Assembly (NCBI GenBank): GCA_949825025.1
Contig: OX463785.1
Coordinates: 6,613,979-6,677,978 of the forward strand
Length of the DNA stretch: 64,000 nucleotides
Reading direction: 5' to 3'
Source of the DNA: Siphlonurus alternatus
Lineage: Eukaryota; Arthropoda; Insecta; Ephemeroptera; Siphlonuridae
Shown: piece after piece, positions 55,884 to 64,000 of the stretch
Layout: the number at the start of each line of letters is the position of its first letter
How positions within the stretch are numbered: position 1 is the stretch's first letter
Made by a program: the position numbers and the translations under genes
Notes under the pieces: model-generated
Told to the model about the DNA's origin: nothing
Database searches by the model: none
What the model saw: only the letters and a program-made list of their open reading frames with translations

Positions 55884-57865
55884 ACGATGCCGCACCTCCT
55901 CACCTCTCTCTTCCGCACCTCCCCAGAGACTTCTTCTACTCTCTATCTCTCACGAAAAGGCAGCTCCAGTTTTGTTATCTTCTCTATATAACTGCCTTGA
56001 CAGAATCTCGCGCTAGGTATGAATGTTTGACGAAGTTTTAGAAGAAAAAATTTAAATGTAGCTCTGGGATTGAATGCAAGTTTTGATTTAAAACTTATAA
56101 ATGTTTTTAAAAAAAAAAATTATGTAAGGTGTGAGAGGAGTAAATATGAAAATTTAATGTTTTCAATGTTTAAAAAATATTGAGTTTTTTTTTTTTTTTT
56201 CTTTCTCTTCCAATTTAAAAAAAGCTTTTATTTTATGTTAAAAAAAAAGTCTTGCCTTTGTTTTATTACTTTTTCAATAAAATCTTTTATTATTAATAAT
56301 AAAACCTCAAAAAAATAAAAATAAAAAAAGGCAATTTAAATACCCTCAAGGTATAGCATTTTTTTTTTTTTTTTTTTCTCTTTTGCACCAGTTTTATTCC
56401 TAAAATTACAGAAACTTTTGTGCTAAAAATTTCTGTTTAAAAAAAAAATAATAATGTGAAATGTTAAAAAAATATATTAAAAAAAAAATGAATTAAACGC
56501 ATGGTTTGGTGTTTATATAAAAAAAAATAAAAATAGGGGTAGTTTTTATCATTAGAAAATTTTATAACAAACTGCTCCAAGTTTGTTTCTTTGTAATGTT
56601 TTTGTTTGGCTTGAGGACATGGTACAAACTGCCCTTGGTTGGGACACGGTGCCCACAATTTAATGTACAGTGTAAAAGATATGCTTGTGATATAACGACG
56701 ACTGGTAGACCTTTACCAACAAACATTTCTGTTATATTTTTTTTTACAATCAAATCTCCGAGTCACAAAAAAGGCTTCAGACTCGTCAGAATGCAAATCA
56801 CATAACTACAAAGAAATTTGATACAACTCTAAACCTTATCTCACTAGAATATAAGGGTCAAAGTTCCATCACATTTATTTATTTATTTATTTTTTTTTTT
56901 GTTATGAGTTTTTCATTCTAAAGTGACGTGTCTTATTCAGTTTGACTAGAGCCTTTTTTCATGACTCCGAGATACTTCTCAAAATTTAATTCAATTTAAC
57001 TTTTTTTTTTTTTTCCTTAGCTTCACAATTTTTTTTATGATACAGTATTAGCAAAGTTAACAAATAAAGTATTAATTTTTTAACAAAAAAAATATATAAC
57101 AAAAAAAAAAGTTAACATTAGGAAAAATTATTCCTATTAAAATAAAATAAAAAATATTAAATAAAGTTTTTTCTAAACATTGGCATATTTAGGTAAAGGA
57201 AGTGACTACTACTAATTCTGTATTTGGATGTGTTTATTGTGTGTTGTACTGGACAAATACTCTGTCATGTCAAATTTAAATTAATTCGGGGGATGATAAA
57301 ATATTATCAAATTTCTTGGAAAACATACATTGCTGTACAGTGTGACAAAATAAACCGTCAATAAAAATAATTAACGTTTTTTAATTTAAAAAAAAGGCCC
57401 TTTATATTGAAAATAACTAAAGGTTATGTATTTTTTTATATTCCCAAGCTGAATATCTAGATATTACTTCCCGTCTATGATTATTTCATTAGGGTCTCGA
57501 TCGGCATGAGCCTTGGATATATTTAAAGAATTCAGTTCTGATTTTTTGGCTACTTTTACGAGCCATACTGAAGAGCCTTGGAAAATGCAAAACTCGGGTC
57601 TATGGATATAAGAGTGAATACTGCTAGGGAACTGAATATCACTATTTTATACTGTGGCGCCAAGGCGGAACACGAAAGCTGATTTAAAAGATCAACAATC
57701 GACCCCTTGAAAACTCACCTAAGAATTCAGTTCTCTACTTTCCAACATGGTCAGTCAGAAATCTGGTGTAATGAGGGCAACAAAATTTTACCTTAGATTT
57801 CTTTAAAAAAAAAAAAAAAGAAAAAAGTAGCCAAAATCAGCAAGATTCTGAAAAAATAGTAATTG
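55884..57865. other. DYNLL 3' region and intergenic DNA
   Basis: Long T and A homopolymer runs, AATAAA at about 56275, 57063 and 57163; no coding signal and no recognised transposon. Confidence 0.45.
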
Positions 57866-57866
57866 A

Positions 57867-58224
57867 ACTTAAGGGTAAGGTAACGCCACCAATGTTAAAA
57901 AAAATCCCTCTCACAAAAATTCTGAAAAAAATTTAAAATGTTCTCCTCTACACCCCCTATCAGTAGCTAAAATATCAGGTATACAAATACGATCTAGTTT
58001 TTGAGTTATGAATTTTTAAAGTTGACCAATTTAACATGGGATTTTCATTTCTCCATGTTAAAGTAGTCAACTTTAAAAATTTATAACTCAAAAACTAGAT
58101 CGTATTTGTATACCTGATATTTTAGGTACTGATAGGGGGTATAGAGGAGAACATTTTAAATTTTTTTCAGAATTTTTGTGAGAGGGATTTTTTTTAACAT
58201 TGGTGGCGTTACCTTACCCTTAAG
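57867..58224. mobile_element. piggyBac-like MITE, TTAA-flanked, GGGTAAGGTAACGCC ends
   Basis: TTAA followed by GGGTAAGGTAACGCCACC at left, and GGTGGCGTTACCTTACCC then TTAA at right. The arms mirror across AAATATCAGGTATACAAATA, GATCTAGTTTTTGAGTTATG. TTAA duplication is the mark of piggyBac transposition. It abuts the next element directly, sharing the TTAA. Confidence 0.88.
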
Positions 58225-58956
58225 GGTAAGATAACACAAACAATCGATTGTTGTAGTCCCATTTAATTAACATGTAAACCTTAGCAACCTCATAATAATT
58301 CTGATTTTTTTTGAGAGACAGTTCTTGGCATTAAAAAAATATGGAGAAAATTTCAAAACAATCCAATTTTTTTAAGGGTAAGGTAACGCCACCAATGTTA
58401 AAAAAAATCCCTCTCACAAAAATTCTGAAAAAAATTTAAAATGTTCTCCTCTACACCCCCTATCAGTAGCTAAAATATCAGGTATACAAATACGATCTAG
58501 TTTTTGAGTTATGAATTTTTAAAGTTTACCAATTTAACATAGGAGTTTCATTTCTCCATGTTAAAGTAGTCAACTTTAAAAATTTATAACTCAAAAACTA
58601 GATCGTATTTTTATACCTGATATTTTAGGTACTGATAGGGGGTATAGAGGAGAACATTTTAAATTTTTTTCAGAATTTTTGTGAGAGGGATTTTTTTTAA
58701 CATTGGTGGCGTTACCTTACCCTTAAATGAATTTTTTAAATTTTCAGCATAGGGCTTTCCCATGGAGACCGAAACTAAAAAATTAATTTAAAAAAATTGG
58801 ATCGTCTGATTGTTTTGAAATTTTCTCCATATTTTTTTAATGCCAAGAACTGTCTCTAAAGAAAAATTCAGAATCATTATGAGGTTGCTAAGGTTTTACA
58901 TATGTTAATCAAATGGGACTAACAACAATTGATTGTTCGTGTTATCATACCCTTAA
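58221..58956. mobile_element. TTAA-flanked MITE (outer), GGGTAAGATAACAC ends
   Basis: TTAA-GGGTAAGATAACACAAAC at left; GTTCGTGTTATCATACCC-TTAA at right. Inner mirrored blocks AGTCCCATTTAATTAACATG and GAGACAGTTCTTGGCATT. It is split by another TTAA element at 58374-58724. Confidence 0.85.
58374..58724. mobile_element. TTAA-flanked MITE nested in the outer one
   Basis: Almost identical to 57867-58224 (a few base changes over 350 bp), with its own TTAA on both sides, inside the left arm of the 58221-58956 element. Confidence 0.88.
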
Positions 58957-59577
58957 TTTAAAATTAATCAATTTTTTTAAAGAAAATTTCTCCACATCAG
59001 TTTTCTTCTTACAAGGAAAAATGTTAACGGGAAAAGTATCATATCGTGTAATAACAGCTTAATTTTCTCTCAAGTATAGTATAAGTTTTAGCACTTATTT
59101 TTTCAATTTAAAAGCAATTTGAAATGTGCAGTAAAAAGTAATAAAATACAGTAAAAAACCTGCTGCTTTATCTGATAAATTTAAAAGCAATTATAATATA
59201 AAAATGTGGCAAGTAATTTGAGCAGCTTGCATTTCTTGGAGAAAATTACTAAGCAGAGTTTCTAATTTCATTAAAAGGTCAGACTGTTTTGTAATTATTA
59301 AAATACAGTAGAGGAGATAGGATTGAGTTCTTACAATTAAAATAAACCTCAATTATTTCAACAAATCAATGTTAGTTTATTTTTTTGCATAATAAATAAC
59401 AGAAAAACAACTTTTTATAGTTCAGTTCGTGAAAATTTGGATTTACAGTAATTGTCTATACAAATAAATAGACACCTTACATGAAATAATTTTATTGCAT
59501 ATTTGGATATAGGATCTCAAGTTTTTTCTTTTAAAACCCTGTTGAAAAACCCTGCGATATCATAGTCTTTTCAAATA

Positions 59578-60330
59578 TACAGGGTGTCCCAAAGATCTTT
59601 AGATTTTTTAAACCCTAAATAGCAACCGTTTGATATTTTTTAATGTTCACTTTATATACATCAAATTAAAGCTCTGAATTTAACATTTTCAAAAATGTGA
59701 ACAGAAAAAAAAAAAATCTGAAAGGTAACTTTTCTTTTTACCCGTTAGAAGGTAAAATGGGAGCTTTTTTCACTTTTTCATGCATCGTTTTTTGAACGAG
59801 GTGTTTCCAGGCATATGGATCAACCTGGGGCCCCACAACATGGGTCCACAGGTTCCCTGACTTCACTCCTTTAGAATTTTTCCTACGGGGCAATGTGGAA
59901 GACACTGTATTCACAATTCCAGTGTGAGACTCGTTGGGGCTAAAACAGCGCATCACCAACACGATCCAGTCTTCCATGCTGCGCATTGTATGGCGTGAGC
60001 TCTAGGAGGGGCTGGATATTTGCTGAGCCACGAATGGTGCCCATTTAGAGAAGCATTGTTGCATTTGCATTGACAAAAAATAAAGAAGCATAAGAATTGA
60101 TGCAATCAATTTTTAGGTGCAGGTGCAGTCGTGATTTCGAAAAAAAGTGCCCATTTTGCTTTCTAATGGTTAAAAAGGAAAAATCACTTTTAAAACAAAA
60201 AAATCTGTTCACATTTTTGAAAATGTTAAATTCAGAGCTTTAATTTGATGTATATAAAGTGAACATTAAAAAATGTTAAATGGTTGCTACTTGGGTTTGA
60301 AAAATCTAAAGATCTTTGGGACACCCTGTA
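59578..60330 (+). mobile_element. Mariner-like element with long terminal inverted repeats (fossil)
   Basis: The ends TACAGGGTGTCCCAAAGATC and GATCTTTGGGACACCCTGTA begin inverted repeats of about 190 bp, flanked by TA-containing sequence. TACAGGGTGTCCC is a common mariner end. The centre carries transposase remnants (separate entry). At about 750 bp it is internally deleted compared with full mariners of about 1.3 kb. Confidence 0.85.
59770..60065 (+). pseudogene. Mariner transposase remnant
   Basis: The + strand reads WVHRFPDFTPLEFFLRGNVED (19 to 21 residues around 59840-59905), the mariner motif around the third catalytic Asp (codon 59859-59861). A shifted frame follows with LKQRITNTIQSSMLRIVWRE and, past a stop, LDIC and ATNGAHLEKH, the usual C-terminal order of these enzymes. 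Frame shifts and at least three stops make it non-functional. The first two catalytic residues are in the deleted part. Confidence 0.75.
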
Positions 60331-60564
60331 TTTAACAATTAAAAAGCAGAGAAATTCTTGACCTTAATAAATAAAATGAGGGTTGAAAAATATCTGAATA
60401 AAATTGACGATACAAATTATATTTATATATTATGAAATCTAGGTTCTCTTTCAAAATTTGCAAAATAACAAAAATTATGCAGGTTGTCCATTGATAAATT
60501 CCTTTCAGGTTTCAATATGTTAGTCATATTCCAGATTTCAGGTAAAAATTACATATTTTTCTTT

Positions 60565-60850
60565 AGGGTGACACGCCAAATGTTAAAAAAAAAAAAACGC
60601 ACACGTGAAAATTATTTAAAAAAATATATCATTATTATATATACATAAAATGTTCTCCTCTACATCCCCTATCAGTAGCCAAAATATGAACCTGCTGTAT
60701 ACAAATTAATAACTAAAAAACTAGCTCGAATTTGTATATAACTGATATTTTGGCTACTCATAGGGGATGTTGAGAGCTCCCAGGAGAACATTTCATTTTA
60801 TTATTTTTTTTTTCATAATTTCCATGTGTGTGATTTTTTTTTTTACATAA
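60565..60850. mobile_element. TTAA-type palindromic MITE (diverged)
   Basis: Shares TCTCCTCTACATCCCCTATC and its mirror with 57867-58224; the ends are eroded (AGGGTGACACGCCAAATG). Confidence 0.65.
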
Positions 60851-61113
60851 TATAAATATGTACATTGCAGTATTATATAAATTTTATATTTATTACTTTT
60901 TTTTTTCACTTTTGAAATTTTTCATGTTATATTAGAGGTTCTAATAGGTCTAGCTGTTCGTAAACCCATCTCAGTTATATAGACTATAATTTCTGCACTC
61001 GATCGACCATACGTTCAAGTACATAAGAAAATCAAGATCGTGTACAGAAATCCTCTATAGCAGGGTTTACAAACAGACCTCCAGTTTTAAAGTCGAAGAA
61101 AACTGAGGAAGTG

Positions 61114-61587
61114 TCACAGTTTGAATCCCGAGTGGATCGCCACGACACCGCACGTCAGATCTTCGTGTTGCACTTGACGGAAGCCCGTGGACTCGATCAT
61201 TGCTGAGAACTCGCCCTGTAACATGGAGCTTTGCTTGTAGAGACATTCCACCCATTTCGAGTAGACTGGAGGGGGGATTGCATGCACAAGGTTCACGAAT
61301 TAATGATTTATTTATTTTTAAGACTTCGAGCTGGTTTTTGAGTTATGAATTTAAAAAAAAAAAAGACAACTCTAAAAATTCATAACTCAAAAACTAGCTC
61401 GAGTTTATATACCTGATATTTTAGCAACTGATAGGGAGTGTGTAGAGGAGAACATTTTATTTTATTTTTTATAATTTTCGTGTGAGGGATTTTTTTAAAC
61501 ATTGGCGGCGTTATCTTACCCTTAAATTCACTCTCTTATGATCAAGCATGCAGTACCCTCATGCATGCAGTATAGAAGAACAAATTG

Positions 61588-61638
<51 letters not shown>

Positions 61639-63504
61639 TTCTGTTTCTTGACCGGACCAAGTATATTATAGATAGAGCTCATTTTCCCGTATAATTTTTG
61701 TCCTACGTGAAGTTATATTAAGAAGACGGGACAAAGGGCAAGATTCAAAAAGAATCTATTTTTAGGCATGTAGAATAGACTTATCAATTTACCACGCACA
61801 ATGTAAAAAAGTCAATCAATAATAAGTACATATTTATTTTTTAAATAAAATTATAAAAATTAACGTAATAATATAATTTGCCTAACTATATGTATAATCA
61901 TATGCACTAGTGATATCACAAGCAAAATGAAAAGTATTATAGCTGTGGTGACATTTAAAAATTAAATAGATTTATATATTGAAAAAAAAAAAAAAAAAAA
62001 AGGGAAACAAAATTTTATTTAACAAATAATATTCTAAAGTTTATGTAACGTATACGAATATTATTGGTTTTTGTTACGTGTGGTTTATCCTTTTTTTTTA
62101 TTCTATAAATAACTCGTTTGAAAGTTTCTCTGAAATAAAGCTGTGGGGAGTTTAAAGCGTATCAGCATTGACCATATAAGAGGGTTAGGTATAACATAGA
62201 ATGAATGTGCGTCCATCCCAGCTAATCAATATAAACGTGTACCCAGCAGCAAAATGAAGAGCCAAAACTTCTCTTACAGCTACTAGGGTCGCTAGGGACA
62301 AACTGGAGTTATGATTTTCAAGTCTCTATAATATATTATATATCTCTATGATAAATGCTGCTTGATTTGTGTACAAGATTATATGTCAAATTGAATACAT
62401 ATAATATATTCATAATAATTAAATCCATTCGAATTAATTAAAATATTATATAATACCTTCAATTACAGATTCAACTATTTATACAAATAGCCCAAGGGGA
62501 TTAAAGTTACTAGTAGTAATATGATTGTTAAAATTTAATTAACAAAAAGATAATAAATTCCAATTTAACTTCAAGAATTTAAACTAGCATCTCTGGCAGA
62601 AAGTTTCAGTTAACAAAATAAATAAATTAATTTATTTTCTGCTTAATTAAATGAAATGAGCGTGATTTAAGAAGAATTTATATCCAAAATTTTTACTAAC
62701 AGCGCGTTTTTTTTTTTTTTTTTTACCTCTAAATAAGCTCGCGGCGGGGTAATGCATGGTATAGTGATAAGGGAGGGAAAGGATGGTGGCCACAGCATGT
62801 TACGCGTGCCAGCATTCGCTGAGATGAAACGGAGGGAACCGTGGAAAACCTCAGTCAGGACGGACGCCTCTATTTTATAGTGATGTCCAAAGCCTGGAGA
62901 ACCACACACAATGGAGTATTGTCCTCAATTTTTTTTATTGCAGAAATGGATAGAGGGTGAAAAGTTATGCTACCCTGATTTTTTTCAGATTTTTTAGAGC
63001 TCGGGAAATTTTTTTAAAAAATTATTGAAAGTCGTGTTTGTGACGTCACGCGGCGTCAAGTCCTATCTTTTTCTTAAAGAGCGGCGTCTCGTGACGTCAC
63101 AAAAAGAACTTTCAATAATTTTTTAAAAATACTTCCCGGGCTCTAAAAAAAATCAGGGTAGCATAACTTTGCACCCTCTATCCATTTCTGCAATAAAAAA
63201 AATGAGGTCAATACTCCATTGGATCACTGCACTGGATGGAAAACGAGATGAATTTACCCCAGCAACGTAATTTTTACTTTTGAAACGGTCACCCATTCAA
63301 GTACTAACCACGCTCGACGTAGCTTGACTTCGATGATTCAACGAGAACCGGTCAATGCACTGCGCCACACTCAACAGGTGGTATTAACATACCTGCTTTG
63401 GAAACTGCCTGATGCTCTCGACGAGGTATTGGTAGGCCTTCCACTGTCCTGCCACGAGCTGTCCTAACACGGGGATCACCTGGAAGGAGTACTGATCGTA
63501 CATC
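61114..63504 (-). CDS. COQ5: COQ5 ubiquinone-biosynthesis methyltransferase, last two exons (partial)
   Basis: COQ5 is the mitochondrial C-methyltransferase that converts the demethoxy-benzoquinol intermediate in coenzyme Q synthesis, on the matrix side of the inner membrane. Exons on the - strand: 63504-63393 (phase-1 base, then 37 codons starting [19 protein letters not shown]) and 61215-61114 (33 codons and stop, ending [14 protein letters not shown]). Together about 70 residues, closely matching the end of human COQ5 ([34 protein letters not shown]). Splice signals are canonical: GTATGT donor, TTACAG acceptor, phase 0. The catalytic SAM-binding part and the start are beyond position 64000. 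The 2.2-kb intron holds a SINE copy and a MITE. Confidence 0.94.
61310..61527. mobile_element. TTAA-type palindromic MITE (truncated at left) in COQ5 intron
   Basis: Right arm complete: GATAGGGAGTGTGTAGAGG, then GGCGGCGTTATCTTACCCTTAA; the left arm is reduced to CTGGTTTTTGAGTTATGAA. Confidence 0.7.
61592..61634. repeat. (TA)n microsatellite
   Basis: About 21 TA units in the COQ5 intron. Confidence 0.9.
62707..62890 (-). mobile_element. Candidate SINE copy (f), reversed, in COQ5 intron
   Basis: T-run at 62707-62724, then the reverse complement of the core and of the left part (TCCAAAGCCTGGAGAACCAC). With copy (b) it defines the family at about 220-230 bp. Confidence 0.55.
62910..63220. mobile_element. 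Palindromic MITE, AATGGAGTATCGACCTCA family, in COQ5 intron
   Basis: Ends AATGGAGTATTGTCCTCA and TGAGGTCAATACTCCATT; TGACGTCA at 63041-63048 and 63092-63099 near the centre, as in 21123-21454. Confidence 0.87.
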
Positions 63505-63705
63505 CTGAAACACGCAACAAGGTCTACTTTTATATCCTGACAGTTTGCTTTATCAACCTTATGTCCCATGCAGTAAATAATTTTAGTATGTAACGAGTCT
63601 TTTACTATACGTCATAAAATAATGTCACACGAAACTGTAGGCAAAACATTGTCAGTGGCATAATACGTTGGTCTCGAAATTATTTTCAATCTCCGTGCTA
63701 TTCGC

Positions 63706-63770
<65 letters not shown>

Positions 63771-64000
63771 TAGTTTCGATCATATATAAATGGTGACAAA
63801 GAGAACCATTGCTATCGAAAAAAAATATTTAGTGACCAAAACTGTTATTATAAAAAAGATGTTGTGAGTTACGTTAACTCGCACAGCATAGGATTTTAGG
63901 GTTTTCTGCCTATATCCCGAAGATTTTCGGACGGCTTCGGGTATTTCCATGCTACCCAAAACGTAAACATGAAACTACCGTATATACTTGATTCGATTTG
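63505..64000. other. COQ5 intron running off the window
   Basis: No further exon seen. Contains a (TA)n microsatellite at about 63708-63762. Confidence 0.5.

Noticed and set aside
59738..59986. 82-residue - strand frame inside the mariner element.
   Set aside because: Transposase motifs are on the + strand; the antisense frame is incidental.

Overview
This is AT-rich DNA (coding exons much richer in GC) from an animal genome. Genes are split by GT-AG introns, several first exons are non-coding, and the spaces are packed with palindromic miniature transposons. I recognise no vertebrate-specific feature, so I read it as a non-vertebrate metazoan; I cannot name the species.

Layout. (1) 1-1530: the last exon of an unidentified gene that enters from the left. 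(2) 8.5-35.3 kb: three Orai genes (store-operated Ca2+ channel pore subunits) in tandem on the + strand. The first two (8.6-15.5 kb; 17.0-20.2 kb) are close paralogues with five exons each, and their duplicated promoters carry TGACGTCA and GCATGCGC motifs. The third (22.8-35.3 kb) has a single 778-residue N-terminal exon of proline-rich, acidic repeats, followed by TWO complete Orai channel cores fused in frame: a predicted natural tandem-dimer, eight-membrane-span Orai of about 1202 residues. A separate three-exon gene of unknown function with an N-myristoylation-like start (27.6-30.3 kb) lies inside its long intron on the same strand. (3) 35.3-44.2 kb: no host gene, many transposons, including a four-deep nest at 36.1-38.3 kb. 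(4) 44.2-63.5 kb: an SR splicing factor (SRSF1/SRSF9 family, - strand), dynein light chain LC8 (DYNLL, + strand) and the last two exons of COQ5 (- strand). Order and orientation match human 12q24.31 (SRSF9-DYNLL1-COQ5), a band that also holds ORAI1.

The channel genes form a functional cluster: products should sit in the plasma membrane, assemble as hexamers and be gated by STIM. The fused gene differs at positions that control gating in human ORAI1, and the two halves differ in different places. SRSF, DYNLL and COQ5 are housekeeping genes linked by ancestry rather than by a shared pathway.

Mobile DNA: TTAA-flanked (piggyBac-like), hAT-like with 8-bp duplications, a mariner-like fossil with transposase remnants, a LINE fragment, a candidate SINE in six copies, two large inverted-repeat elements (2.15 and 3.7 kb), two minisatellite arrays and four long TA microsatellites.
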